64,000 nt of DNA from Callaeas wilsoni (lineage: Eukaryota; Chordata; Aves; Passeriformes; Callaeidae), in NCBI GenBank assembly GCA_013398955.1, contig VWPU01013447.1, forward strand, positions 46,713 through 110,712, written 5' to 3'. Shown piece by piece: positions 14,461-27,355 of the stretch. How positions within the stretch are numbered: the first letter of the stretch is position 1; each line of letters begins with the position of its first letter. The translations under genes and the position numbers were made by a program. A model generated the notes under the pieces. That model did not search any database. It saw only the letters and a program-made list of their open reading frames with translations, and had not been told where the DNA came from.

Positions 14461-14576
14461 TTAGCAAAAAGCAGCTCAGGATCCAGAACATTTCCAAGCA
14501 AATCAGTGCAGAGCCTTGCTCAGAGTAAGAGCTTAGGTCAGCAGATCTCAGAATGACTTGAGCTTTGGGACTTTAA

Positions 14577-14757
14577 AAATCATCCAGTTCTAAAACCCCT
14601 GTCATGGGCAGGGACACCTTCCACTAGCCCAGCTTGCTCCAAGCCCTGTCCAACTTAGCCTTGAACACTTCCAGGGATGGGGCATCCACAATGGGTAACC
14701 TGTGCCAGTGCCTCATAACAAAAAGTTTTTTCCCAATATCTCATCTAAATCTACTTA
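14577..14757 (-). mobile_element. CR1 LINE fragment
   Basis: On the minus strand the block reads as a 5'-truncated CR1 tail. The plus strand shows the diagnostic reverse-complement strings 'cccctgtcatgggcaggga' and 'ccttgaacacttccaggga', followed by 'aaaaagttttttccc'. It lies in the RNF216 intron between the RING1 exons and is in the same orientation as the gene. Confidence 0.85.
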
Positions 14758-15566
14758 AGGTGACTGACAGAGAATGGGTTTGCTGTGGGAAGAACAAGCC
14801 TAATTAAACAAATCAGGCCTCAAACACTGGGCAGAAGATGCTGTTGCCAGCTGGGATCACAATTCACTTTAAGTCCACTGTGACCACGTATCAGCCTGTT
14901 ATTATTGTACAGTCTCTGCTGAGAACCAGCACTCATGGTGCATTCTTTTCAATAAAGCCATATAAAATACAGCAGCCAGTTTATACATCTACATGAAATG
15001 GATCCCAGAGCACAACACCATCCCACAGTTTAAGAATCCTGAGGCAGAGGAGCACACACACTTCAGAGCAAGTTAATGACTTTTTTATAGCTCAGCTAAG
15101 TACTGGATAATTGCTAGCTAAATCAGAGACTAAGGAGGTGAGCAGTACCATAGAGGAACCAACCCCCAAATTAAGTTGGGATCACAGTGATATCATGAAG
15201 GACAAACACTCTTAGGTAGAAGGATACTGGCCAAGTCAGAGAAGTGTTCCCTGTGCAGATACCACTGGTTTATTAAGTACCACACAAGTGATTGCTGTTT
15301 CTATGAAAGCTGTAGGAATTGTTAAGCATAGAGCAAAAAAACCCCTGGATGTTAGTAACCCTGAAATCCTGTGTAAAGATCACATTGTGAAGTTGTTGGC
15401 TTCACTTGGTGGTGAGACTGACTGGGATTTCAGGACACCATTCCATTCAAATATTTCCTGGGAAGTGCAGTTACATCTGTTTTAAGCAACAACACTACAC
15501 AAACAGCAATGTCATCTCCCAACAGCTATTATCCATTTCCCCCTCGTCCAGCTGTGAAATCCTTAC

Positions 15567-15704
15567 CTTCCCAGAGCCAAAAACTGCCTCCTGAGCATAT
15601 TTAATTAGGCACTCCTTGCAGAACAAGTGACCATCTGCACACTGAGTCAACTCTTCGAAGGCAAACTCCCCGTAGCAGCAGCGGCACTCGATCATCTGCC
15701 CGTC
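15567..15704 (-). CDS. RNF216: RNF216 coding exon, RING1 zinc finger
   Basis: Encodes [20 protein letters not shown] and then [26 protein letters not shown]. The Cys/His spacing (CxCC, then CxDxHxFCxxC) is the RING1 of RNF216, which binds the ubiquitin-loaded E2. The acceptor is ctgcag|GAC and the donor GGGAAG|gtaagg. Length is 138 nt, phase 0 on both sides. A (CA)n microsatellite lies just upstream in the adjoining intron at 15,751-15,774. Confidence 0.95.
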
Positions 15705-15750
15705 CTGCAGCCACCAGAGGAATCAGCATCAAAACATCAACAGCTACAGC

Positions 15751-15774
15751 AACACACACACACACACACACACA
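15751..15774. repeat. (CA)n microsatellite
   Basis: An uninterrupted run of ca dinucleotides lies in the intron about 50 bases 5' (gene sense) of the RING1 exon acceptor. Length polymorphism is likely. Confidence 0.9.
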
Positions 15775-16666
15775 ACTGCAAGCCAGGAAAAATTAACAGC
15801 ATTAATCCTAAAAAACAGCTACAGATATACACCATTCCATTAGATATCCTATTTGGTGGTCCAAATCCCCCAAGTGCAACCTAAGTCACTTCATATCTAC
15901 GTGTCCTGCTTGAAAGGTTCCAAAAAGCTACAGAATGTGCAGTGATTAACAATTCTTAGCTCACAGGCAGAGAAGCATCTTGGGTTTGGGAAGCTAGAGT
16001 CACAGCGAAGCATCCTGAGTGTACACACCAATCTCATGGGGAAAACCAAGATTCAGATCTGTTATCCTCTAAAGGAACATTTACCATCTGCCTGGACAGA
16101 CCCTGTCTTGGCCTCTTCACTGTGGAGGTGGAGAAGTTTGCCACTGCTAAAAAGGAAGCATAGCCCACTTTTCCAAAGTTTGAAGAGAAAATGAGCATTG
16201 AAGACTAAAATGTAATGCACAGGTGCTGTTCTCTACATTTTCTCTGAAGTGAAAGAGCTGATTTTCAGGTTTTTAAAGAATCCTTTCTGCAAACAAGGAA
16301 GGCCTTCTCGCTGGCCAAGCTGCAACAACAGTGGATCTGTTTTAAACAGCCATAACGGCAGGAATGAGAGCAAACCTGATGCTATTCTATTGCAATGTTT
16401 GTTCTGAGCAGTGAAGATACAAGCTGAATTACTACAGATCATTACATGCATCAATACTGTCTTGCTGGCCTCAGCTCCTGCCTACCTTTCCTAAAAGCCA
16501 GCCAACACACATTACACCAGGTTTTGCCAGCTCAGCAAAAGCAGCACAGTTGAAATGCAGCTTCAGAAAAGCTCCATTCCAGAGCTAAAAGAATCTGTGA
16601 AGTAGGAAGTGCAAAACAGTGTCTGTGCATAAGCTGAATTCAACTTATAACATTATAGATACTGAC

Positions 16667-16717
16667 CTTCTGATACTGCTCCTCATTCATCTGCAGAGCC
16701 AGGAGGAAGTCTGCATG
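16667..16717 (-). CDS. RNF216: RNF216 micro-exon (17 codons)
   Basis: A 51-nt exon encoding HADFLLALQMNEEQYQK, phase 0 on both sides. It has a strong acceptor (cttgcag) and donor (CAGAAG|gtcagt). It joins the helical linker to RING1. Being an exact multiple of three, it could be skipped without a frameshift, though nothing here shows that it is. Confidence 0.93.
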
Positions 16718-17650
16718 CTGCAAGAGAGACATGTGCATCTGTATTTACAGAATAGATAAAGCAATTTTCCAAACTCTCCACTCATTTACATTATCTCAGG
16801 ACTCACAAACCACCATAAAAGGCTTGCTGTCTGCTTGTAACATCACTCAGCCCATCCCTCCAATCCATTAAGCCATTTATGATTCAGCTAAAACAGATGG
16901 GAGAAGCAAAGGCAGCAAGAACAAAGAACCAAATTCTATCTTGTGGAGGGCTGCTGGCTCAGGTTTCCATGGGCAGAGATGATCTCACCCAAAGGGCCCT
17001 CCAGAGAACATGAGCTCTGTGTTTCAAAGGAGACCTTCTCCATCTGCCTAGGAGACAAGGATCTTTACGGAGCTCCTTTGGAAAGGACTGTGGGTGCAGA
17101 GCTGTGAGTTCAGTCTTTCCTCAGCCTCGGAGAGGAAGACAACACAGCAGTGGGTGCTGCAGGCTCTGCTTCAAAACACCCAGTTCTCAGCACAGGACAG
17201 ACTGTTCTGGAGCCACAGGCCTGCCAGCCTGGGGAGGGCAGAGTGAGTGGACACACTGCCTTGGGCCTGGCCATTACTCACCACCAGCACTGAGCAGCAA
17301 TTACAAGCCCTAAAGCAGCAGAGAAGCCTGCTAACAATTAGAGGAAAGAGTTAATTAGTAGAGTTTTCACCACTTCATAGCAAAAAAAAACCCCTCCAGA
17401 ATGGTGTTTGCACAAGCAGCAGCTGCGTATTTAAGTAAATATGAAATTCTGTGCTTGGCTTCTTTCCTTTAAAATTGAGTTACTTGGGAAGAGACATATG
17501 TGTTAACAGGTAGGGAAGGGGAAAACATAGTTATTCAATATTTGGTTCAGTGTTTGAATTTCTGTAAGAGACAGATTTTTCATGTTTGGGGCCAAAACTT
17601 TGACAGTTGTTGAGGATTTGCACATGATCAAAGCAGCTCCTATCACTCAC

Positions 17651-17790
17651 CTCTGCCATCTCTTTCACTTTCTGCTCATAGAATTCCTGCTCCAGCAGCA
17701 CCGGAGGGAGAAGGGAGAGCTTGTCGTAGGACCTCCAGTGCCGTCTCTTGTTCTCCAGGAAGAACATGCGCTTCTCAATTTTCACATCCC
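17651..17790 (-). CDS. RNF216: RNF216 coding exon, pre-RING1 helical linker
   Basis: Encodes [20 protein letters not shown] and [27 protein letters not shown], the charged helical segment before RING1 that is well conserved in RNF216. The acceptor is ttcag|GGGATG and the donor GCAGAG|gtgagt. Length is 140 nt. The first two bases complete the glycine codon begun by the upstream exon. Confidence 0.95.
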
Positions 17791-18027
17791 CTGAAGCAGA
17801 GTTAAAGGCTCAATAAAAAGGGTTGGAGCAGCCAGAACAAAGCTTAAATCCCTCTTCCTCCATACACCACCCGATGCAGACTCTCAGCAGCTCACACAGC
17901 ACTTTACCAAGCAGAGGCACTAATGAACAGCATCTCCAAAACAGATACCAGTGACAGAAACTCAGCTCTTTTGGGACCACATTCCTTTTAAGAGGATTTG
18001 CTTTCTGCTTCAAGCCAGTTCTGTTTA

Positions 18028-18186
<159 letters not shown>

Positions 18187-19179
18187 CTAGGAAACAACAT
18201 GCAGGCTTATTAAATCCTGTGCCTGGAGGAAAGCAGGAGCACCTAATTCAAGCTGAAGCACAGTACAAACATGGGCATAGGACTGACCCAAAACTGGAAA
18301 GCCAAGCATTCCAAATAGAGGCAAATATACATCCTTCCTTTGCTCAGCTTGTTCCTTCATGTACTCAGAGTAACTATTCCATAAACGCAAAGTAGGTGAA
18401 TGATACTTCATAACAGCTCAGCTGCTAATATCAGAGTGGGCACCACCTGTATTAAACAGACCTGGTTTGGCTTCTTTTTGTGTTGCTGGGTTTGGCTTTT
18501 TGTTTAAAAAAGTGAACTTCAAATACTCGGTGCTCAATCAATCAAGTGAAGAGACAAGAAGATTTATTTTAGTTAAGTCCTGGAGTAGTAGAGAAAGAAC
18601 CTCAAGCAAGGGCGTATCAGAGGAGCAGATCTAAGTCAAAAACTTAAAGCCACACTGACATTCAGTTTGCTGATACTTCAAACAAGTGTCTTTGCATCTC
18701 CATGACAGCGGAAGTCTTTTATAAGGAATACAGGACTCATGCCACAAGTCATACTAAGAAGAAACAGGACAGTGAGACTCAGGCTGCTCTCCAATTCCAT
18801 GCAGCCAGTTAACCAGCAGCAGCAGTTAAATGTTTCAAGATTTAGCTAAATGTCTAGGTTTTATTGACAATTATACTGCACTTCAGTGGCGACGTACAGG
18901 AACACTTCCCACTTTAATGCATCCCCCACCATCAGCCAGCTCGTGTTTCCCCTGCTCTTCTATTAGGGAAAGTAAAAACTTCCTGCAGCATTCTGTCTGG
19001 CCAATAAATTTTGAAAATTTCTGCTAAATGGATTAAAACTTCTTAAAAGGAAAGGAAGATTATTATAAAACCCATAACCACGCAGCAGCAGATGGCACAG
19101 AAAGGCCAAAGCCATCACAGTGCTCTCTGCAGACACGGGAGATAAGCCCAGGAAAGAAAACAGACTTGAAATGGAGCAC

Positions 19180-19344
19180 CTTTCGTGTGATTGCATAGTG
19201 TCCCTTGAGCTCGTGCAGTGCCCACTTGATGTCCTGGCTGCTCAGCATTTTGAAGTCTGCCATGAGGAGATCAGCTGCCTGAATAAAGCACCGCTGGTCA
19301 AGGGGGGCGAGTTTGGAAAAGTCAAAGTAGTCCACTTTAGGCAC
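19180..19344 (-). CDS. RNF216: RNF216 coding exon, conserved central domain
   Basis: Encodes [40 protein letters not shown] and [15 protein letters not shown], among the best conserved non-RING parts of RNF216. The acceptor is ccttag|GTG and the donor CGAAAG|gtgctc. Length is 165 nt, phase 0 on both sides. The upstream intron has a GC donor. Confidence 0.95.
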
Positions 19345-20201
19345 CTAAGGAGAAAATGAAAAAAATTAAAAGGCTGCTATAGATACACACAGGAACACCA
19401 CAAATGGTGCTCTCAGTGATCAGGACATTCTGCAAGACCACCCAAAATTCAGGGTATGTGGCACCCAGCTCTGAGCACCTCAGTACAGTGTCGGTGCAAA
19501 GCCTACTGGCCCAGGCACTGCTGCAGGTGACCTGCACACAGTAAAATGTAATTTAAAACCACGGTGTGTGGCTGCCTGAGACAGCAAGGAGAGGAAATAC
19601 TTATGTTACTATGAAGAGTGAACAACTTTATTAGCTCGAGGTAGAGAGATACTTCCAAGAGTAGGAAGAGGTATTCAACATCTCTCTCAGGCTACAAAGA
19701 GCTATTTCAACACCCTCAAAGCAGCTCAGAGAAAATTTTTTGTTAAATGGATGTTTTAAAACACAAATAAAATCAAGCAGCTGTAGGGAGATTTGCAGTT
19801 AGGAGGCTGCAGGGCAATGCTTAAAGGCCTCACAAGAGAGACCCAAGGGCCAAGGCTACTTCATGTGACAGAGTGATTGTGGAATTCTTGTCTCAGTTAT
19901 CAAAATGAACACTTGAGATGGGGCAGTGACAGGCAGGCAGGGCAGAGGGGCTCGCTGGAGGCAAAGGAGCAGACGCTGTGCAGCTCTGGCACAGCCAAAC
20001 AGGAAAGGCTTGGAAGTCATCTTGCAAGCAACTAATTATTGCTATTTAACGCCGCCTTACACATACCCAGAGGCCTCCTGTGAAAGCAAGGCTCACTCAA
20101 GCACTCTGCAATCACACACTAATCAAAGCAGACATCCCAAGGTCCACTCAGGCTGAACGGACTGCCCAGAGGCAGCAGGAGATGTGGATACTCTCACTTG
20201 C

Positions 20202-20304
20202 CTTTGTCTCATCTTGGCTGGCAAGCAGGCTGCTGCTGGGGTTTAAAACCACTCTGCCTTCCTTCTTTGGGTAATCTGGATTTTCCAGAAGAAAGTTACA
20301 AAGT
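20202..20304 (-). CDS. RNF216: RNF216 coding exon followed by a GC-AG intron
   Basis: Encodes (V)[19 protein letters not shown] and [15 protein letters not shown]. The acceptor is ttttcag|A. The 3' boundary reads ACAAAG|gcaagtga, a GC rather than GT donor in an otherwise near-perfect consensus. No GT donor nearby preserves the frame with the next exon. Length is 103 nt and completes the valine codon split with the preceding exon. Confidence 0.93.
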
Positions 20305-20684
20305 CTGAAAAGATAAACATAGTTACATCAGGGTTGGGGAGCTCAGGTTCATTTCTCAGTTGTCCAGTTTTTAGTACTGTATAATTATGAGGTCACAGTC
20401 AAAGCCTGCGTCCTGGACTAGAGCAAACTGCAAGTAAATGACTGAGAATTAAGTAAAAAACAAGCAGCTGTGTGGCTGCAGAAGGAAAAGCAAATAGGTT
20501 TGTCTTTCAACAATTAAATTTACACACATGAAGCTTGTATGGATGAGCTACTAATCATCTATGGAAAAAAACCCATAAAAATCCCTACCAAACCCATGAA
20601 AGGCTCATGTCTTCCTCAACAAACTATTACAGATGCAAATATGAATCAAAGCCTCCATTCTCAGTCTACCTTCACATTAAAGCA

Positions 20685-20795
20685 GCTGGAGCAACCTGGT
20701 TTAGTGGAAGGTGTCCCTGATCATGGCAGAGGGGCTGGAACTAGGTGACCTTTAATGGCCTTTCCAATCCAAACTGTTCTGTGATTCCATGATTA
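20685..20795 (+). mobile_element. CR1 LINE 3'-end fragment
   Basis: A short CR1 tail containing 'gcaacctggtttagtggaag' and ending 'gttctgtgattccatgatt', the usual avian CR1 3' motif. It is antisense to RNF216 and intronic. Confidence 0.85.
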
Positions 20796-23790
20796 AAGCA
20801 GAGACAAAGGCATGTTTAAGATGTGTGTACATGGAATACAAACTCTGAATACAGGTTTGATCGTAACAAAGCTTGCAATCACACCAGCATTACCCAAATT
20901 CCACTAGAAACTGGTCTGGTGAGAACAGCACTTGGAAAATAATCACTAAAATTGCTGAAAAATTGCTTAATAGCCTGTAAATGCAGCATACCTGAGGTTC
21001 TACCACAAACAGTCATAACTGTCAGGTAACTGCAGTTTAACTGAGTATTTTAGCTTAGAAAAGACTCAGCGAGGGGTTTTCAAATGCCCCATTGCTGGAG
21101 AGCCACAAACACTCCAGAAATCCTTCTGAAAGGGCAGCCTGAATCAGGCTCCCACAGCTTTTTCTCAGCCCTCACCAAGCAGCTGTGCTGGCTGGGGCAA
21201 GGAACACAAGCTGTTCCTCAGTTTCCCCAGCTGCAGAATAAGGTCCTTCTGAAAAGAGCCAGGACAAGCAATTAACATTTGTAAAACTATTGGAATGAGA
21301 AGGTGCTAGGCTGCAGCAAAGGCATAATTGCAGCTAATTTACATTCCTGATGTCAGAAATCAGTCCCTAATTAAGAAATCTGAACTGGCTTGAAGCATTA
21401 ACCCACTATCAAGGCACGATTACTTTAGCCCTGCTTTCGCATTCAAAGCAGAGGCATTTCTTTTTGTTTAATCAGGTATTGACATATTGAGCCAGAAGCT
21501 TTTGACTGAGTGTGAATGCTCCTGCACACAAAAGCTGAATAGATGATACCCTGCTAAGAGGGGCTCCCACATCTTATCTTTCACATCAGTTGAAAGTTTT
21601 AAGAAGATCATTTCGGGGGAAAACAACAAATATCTTGGCACTGAGCATTTAATAGCTTCCAGCTTCCACCACCCGCCATCCCTTTGGTAAAAGATAACTG
21701 TTTTAATCCAACAAAACAGAAACTTCAAGGAGCTCAGATCGTGGCTCTAACGAAAAGGTTTCAGCTGGGGCACGGCCAGGGTACATTTGAACTATCCTGC
21801 ATGTTGCCATTTCAACGCTGAGGATTTTGGGGGATGCTGACCTTCGGTGTGTGACAATTAGTTAAGTGGGTCCCGGCGCACAGCACACCCACACTCACGG
21901 CACTGTTCATTAATATCTGCACCACAGGACACAGAGCTGGTTAAAAGCCTCATCCCTGCCCAAAACCAGCCACCCTTAGTTATTATATTTCAAGCCTGAT
22001 TCAGCTTGACACACCATGGAGATCAAAGAGACCCTGCCAGCGAGGCTGACCAGTGCTTTGACCCATTTGTTCTCACACAAAAGCTGCAGTGACAACTCAA
22101 AAGATAGTTTGGTTAAAGGAATAAAAATATGGAGAAGAAATCTTTATCATCCAGTAAGTGGGTAACGCACCACTGAGCAGACACTGTAGCTGGCCTACAG
22201 GGAAGCCTGGAAGCACCTTTTCATCTCACTGGGTCTGTGGCACACAATGGGAGAGAAGAGATTTCAGGAGCAAAAAAGGGAAGGAACACATTAAGACCGA
22301 CAGAAGCCAATAGTGGGATTTAATTCCATCAGGCTTCGCTAAATCCCCGCAGGACACAAACCCGAGTTTTTTCACACAATCTGGGAGGGTCCTGCAGCCA
22401 GATGCCAACTTCAACAGCCCAACAGCCCCAAGGAATGGCTCTGCTTGTCTTCTACACCTCCACCACAACCATCCACCCTGAGGTGCACCCAGTCCGTGGT
22501 GTGGGCACCCCAAAGCTGCTCCACCACTGCAGGGAAAGCACTTTTGAAAGACCACAAAGAAGGTCTGGTCTGTTGACTTTCTAATCAAGAAGCCCTGCTT
22601 TGGAGACACGACTTCACAGCACAGGTAAAGCAGCAGAATAGGAAATCTATGCCCAATGGACGGGATCATCCTTAGTTCCTCACCAGTTAACTTATTTATG
22701 GCCCAATGACTAATTCTAAGCCTCACGCACTTAAATACTTCTTAATTAGTGCCCTAGTTAGCTGAAAAGGGCATTGGATTTATACAAGTGAATATTCTGG
22801 CAACCAACACCTATTCCTCATTCTTGTGTCACACAGTAACCAGTCTGGACATGCTGGAGATAACAGTGACAGTTGCAGAGAGAGAAAGGGAGGCCACCAA
22901 GCATCAGACACCAGTCACAAGTGATTTACTTCAAACCATCTCCCCTCGGTGCTGCTGGTGCCAGCACACGCAATCCTTCGCTCCCCAGCTCTGCCCAGAA
23001 GGGCACAGAGATGATGCAACTCAGCAATAAGGTTAATCACTTTTTTAAAAAAACTTTTGACTCTAACATGACATCCAGAAATCTCCAGTATGATGAACAT
23101 TAAGGTATTCCTGAGCTGTTAATGCAATTTGGAAAGCATGGCCTCACATTAATTTTCCACTCCTTTTATTTCATTTCCTTGCTCATGTTTCTGCTGAGTT
23201 TGACCAAAATCAGTCCCTCAACAGATCTCTAGAACCAATCCTACCAGCCCTTAATTGTGTTTGCTCTATTCTATCCCCAAAAAGTGGTGTGAGAGAATTC
23301 AAACAGTGCCAACGCTACTTGAGCAAGTAAAGGGGATAAAAGCCAACATCATGACCATAAATTATGGACACCAAGCCAGTGTCAGCTTTACCTGGGAAGG
23401 TCCAAAAACCAGTGAAATGAAGGAGGGAATGATTTCCTCCAACTCACCAACCCATCTCCATACTGTGTTTTATAGAAGTCATCTTAACACCTTAATCCTG
23501 ACACTTGCTCTTTTTAAGAGCCCTGGCAATAAATAAGACAAAATTATATGTAATATCTTTGAATAAGTAATTTATCTTAAAAGCAGAGAAGCTACAGCAC
23601 AACAGAATTAGAAGGGACTTAAGAACAGCTCTATTAGAAGTACAAAAAAAAGAATCTCTGCTCTTTGGTATTATCAAGGCAGTGCTGAGCCCCAGGCTGG
23701 ATGTGCTCTAGAGCAGCATCCCTGGCAGGTGGGGACATGGGAAAGTGCTGCAGTTGTATGACACACTGTGGTTCTTGGCTCTGTACTCAC

Positions 23791-23867
23791 ACATTTAAGT
23801 CATAGCAGTTCTTGATGATGATTAATTCTTCAATATATTCCTTCTTCACATCTGGGAATCTTGCTTC
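23791..23867 (-). CDS. RNF216: RNF216 coding exon
   Basis: Encodes EARFPDVKKEYIEELIIIKN and CYDLN, the segment linking the acidic N-terminal exon to the central domain. The acceptor is ctgtag|GAA and the donor AATGT|gtgagt. Length is 77 nt; the two trailing bases start a valine codon completed by the next exon. Short exons this far apart are supported by frame continuity and family order. Confidence 0.92.
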
Positions 23868-25383
23868 CTACAGCAGGAAAAGCTAAAGGTTATGTAGGTA
23901 TTAGAGGAGCTGTGTAACAGATATAGCACCCAGGACAGGGATTTACAGGTAATTAACCAACAGGGGCAAAATGGTCAAGAGATCATTTATAGCCATCCAG
24001 CCTTGCTCCACAGGATGACTGCTAACAGCTCTTTCTCAAAGGAACAGTGAGGGTAGTGATGTGGCACGTGGCCTAAGGAGAGATTCAGGCTCTGTAGGAA
24101 TGAACTACAACACAAGGAAAGTGAATATTTTACCTTCAGCACGACCATCAAGGCGTTGCAGTTATGTGCTGAAATACAACACCCCAAAGCAAAAGGAAAA
24201 AGCTCAGCAACATGTACACCCACCCAATGAACCCAGACACATCAGCAATGAGACCAGAACAGACAACAAACCTTTGGTGGCATTTACTGTGAAGGCTCTC
24301 CCTGTGTTTGCTGCTCTCTCTGGGGTTTCTGTATAGGTATTGCAACCATGTGGTATTTTGCTTTGCAAGACTGGACTGGTCAGGGTTGTCAAGCAACCCT
24401 GACAATGCAAGAATAGCCTCTTATCCATCTCAAAGGGACTGATAAAAGAGGTCTTACTCAGAAAGAACTGAATTTTGTTGGACTGCTACTTAAATATTTT
24501 CCTTAACCCCAGTTTTCCCAAGTAGAATTAGATATGGGATGTGAAGGCAAGGCTTGAAGGGGATGGGGTGGTGGTGGAAGACACAGACGCATAAGAATAT
24601 GCATGCTTGCAAGAAAAAAATATTCAGTAAGACATCAAGAGAGAGCCTTCCTCCCTGGCAATCAAGGGGAGGGCTGTGCAACCAGTAGACACATGAATCA
24701 CCACATTTTTATTTAGCTTTGTTTATCATATATACACCGTGTTGCCCAAGCTGCTGAATATACCAAAGGATCAGGAGTGTCCTTCCTGGTGGCTCTTGTC
24801 ATAGCCAGTGTCCCTCGTGCTAAGCTTCACACATGGGGCATGTGGAGTTTTCATACACAAGTCCTCATGGTGCTTATCCAGTTATTCCTCAGCACTGCTC
24901 CTTGGAAATCCACACTGCAAGGGCAACTATTACCCCAGCCACCGTGGTGGCCTTACCATGGGCATGGACCAAACTCCTGTAGGAGAGGCAGCTGAAAGCA
25001 GCCCTGGCTCTCAGTGATGTGTCTCAAACTTCTCTACTGCACCCTGTATCCTTCTGCCACTGTTTAGGGTCCCAGGTTTTCTCATTTAGCTTTATATCCA
25101 ATCCTAAACCAGCTCTACAGTGTTGGGTTAGGAATCAACCAGTCAAAACCAGACTAGCAGATCCAAGAGGGCCTTTCAGGGAACAGACACAGATTATTTC
25201 ACGTTAAATGAAGGTTTTCCAAGACAGTTCATCACACCCTCCTCACCTGTGCACGGCTGAGTCTCAGCCAAAGCAAAGAGGATTTGCAGCTGTGTGTTCT
25301 GAGCATGCGAGACTACACACCTTGAAAAACCTGCCTGAAAACCTCATGCACACAGGAGGCAGAGGAGCCCTGGGAATACTTAC

Positions 25384-26244
25384 TGTCTCTCTGATGAGCA
25401 GCGCAGTGAGGTCCTGCTCCTGCCCAGCAGCTCCCTGTTCTGGCACATCCCCCGAGCCCAGCTCGCGGGAGCCCTGTGCGGGGAAGGCGGGCCCCGGCTG
25501 CTCGTTGTCGCTCCCTGCCTGCTGGCCCGACTCCTCGGGGGGATGCGCCGGCTGCGGGGAGGCAGGGCCTGGAATCCCGTCCTGCTGCGGCTCCGGCCGG
25601 GGGAAGGCTGGCCCGGGAGCCTTCTCTCCATACGCCCTCAAAGATCCCGGGTCTGCCTCTGGCTGCCCTTGCTGAGGAGCACAACCATTTGCTACAGCCC
25701 GTGGCTCATCTTCCAGCGGTGGGAAGTGCCGGGGTTCCAGCTGGCTGTTCTCCTGGATCTCCTCCTGCTCCATGGCAGTTTTAGCAGCTGTTTCTTCAAG
25801 TTTCTGCTCTGGCTCCAAGTTCTCTCCTTGCTGTTCCCGAGCTTCCATCCTTTCCTCATGCTGAGGTGGAAGGTCTGCATTCCCAAGACTAATGGTTTCT
25901 GTGTTATCAGCAGGCTGTGGACTCATCTTTACCGGTGACAGCAAACTTGGGCCAGGCTCCTGGTTACCTGTAAGTTCAAAGCTGGAGCCATTCAGCTCAG
26001 ATGGTCCAGGCTGCTGCAGGGCAATGTCCACACTCTTATCCCTGCTTGGTCCAGCATTGCTCTCCACCATGAGGTTATTCCCATCTCCCTCACAGGGCAG
26101 AGCTGAATCCTGCTCAGCCTGCAGGTCTGTGCTCAAAGGCTCCACAGCACTTTTAGATCCTCCTTCTCCCACAGTGTTTGCACCCTGCCATGGAGCAGCA
26201 GGTCTGATGACATTGGGACGCAGAGGCTGCTGCTGCTTTGGGGC
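25384..26244 (-). CDS. RNF216: RNF216 large acidic/proline-rich exon
   Basis: An 861-nt open exon (287 codons, phase 0 both ends). It begins APKQQQPLRPNVIRPAAP and ends ALLIRET. It is rich in E, Q, P and S and largely disordered in composition. The block GPAFPRPEPQQDGIPGPASP followed by QPAHP is the recognisable RNF216 signature, and a second GPAFP copy follows 30 residues later. Other stretches differ from the mammalian proteins I know, as expected for a fast-evolving linker. Local GC is high near 25.4-25.7 kb. The acceptor is tttcag|GCC and the donor ACA|gtaagt. Confidence 0.94.
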
Positions 26245-27218
26245 CTGAAAAGGACACAGACAAGAGAAAGTAGGAATTCTTGTCTGCATGTCAGAATCCT
26301 TGCTCCAGATACTTTTGCATCTAAGAAAACTTCTGAGGAGAAACTGATAAACAGTCTGTCCAGCAAGATGCTTAATAAAGCACAGAACTGCAACCCACGT
26401 ATCTCTGTTTTACCAGCCTGTCCCCAGGTGCTACAAGAACCTTTGGGGATCCACAGGACTTTCAAAATGGAATCATTTTGAAATAAGCTCATCAGAGTAC
26501 CCACTTCCCTTCCAGTAAAATAATCTGGGAAGGAAGAACTAACTGATGACATATTTGTATTCTCACCAATTTATTTAAACAGGCAGGAACCAAAGCTCAA
26601 AACATTAATCTCTGGCCTTGTTCTTGCCTCTGGCAGACAGACTGCTGTATGCCAACAGACCCTGAGTGTTCTCTGCTGCTGTTTTCAACTAAGAAGCAGA
26701 AAGGTCAGCTTTGCAACCCATTTTCTCAGTGCTTCTGGTTAATTTAACAGAAAAGTGGAATAAATTCTTAATATAAGATAGATGTGAAATGCTGCAAAAA
26801 CGTAAGTGCCTGCAACAGCCCAACATGAATGCAAATAGCATAGAGGAATATAAAGCATATAAAGTACATATGTAAATCAAACAAGGCATGGTTTGAAAAC
26901 AGCTTCAATGGAAGATCAAGTCCTCTTGCAAAGCACTCCACCTTGCTGGATTCAGACAGACAACTTCATGGGAGCTACAACCTTCGTCAAGCAGAACTTA
27001 AACTACACAATGAAGTTCCACAGTCTAATTCTCTCCTCCTGTGCCCGAAATATGACCAAATTACACCAGCAAAATGCCATCACTTTGCCGTTATTTCAGA
27101 CATCCTAAGTAGATTGCTGTAACCAGGCAGGACTCAGAGGAATGCATCAGGTACCTGCAGAAGACTTGGCTATACAGGCCATGAATAAAGCACAGCAGCT
27201 ACAAGAATGAAAAACTAC

Positions 27219-27355
27219 CTCTGCTAAGATGACTACATCATCATCATCATCTTCCTCAGTCTGCTGCCTTTCTGGCATTTCCAGCAACAAAGGCAATTCT
27301 TCATCCGAGGAATCCGATATCATGATAAGACTTTCATCTCTGTGGTTTATCCAGT
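27219..27355 (-). CDS. RNF216: RNF216 coding exon with SUMO-interaction-like motif
   Basis: Encodes WINHRDESLIMISDSSDEEL, a short hydrophobic patch, and an acidic run ending DDDDDVVILAE. The hydrophobic-then-acidic ISDSSDEE string is a typical SUMO-interaction-type motif, conserved in the RNF216 N-terminus. The tandem cat/atc run at 27,236-27,252 encodes the aspartates. The acceptor is ctgcag|AC and the donor GCAGAG|gtagtt. Length is 137 nt. Confidence 0.93.

Noticed and set aside
22226..22726. 166-codon minus-strand open frame
   Set aside because: Lies between RNF216 exons but has no similarity to the protein and would break the clean in-frame joining of its neighbours.
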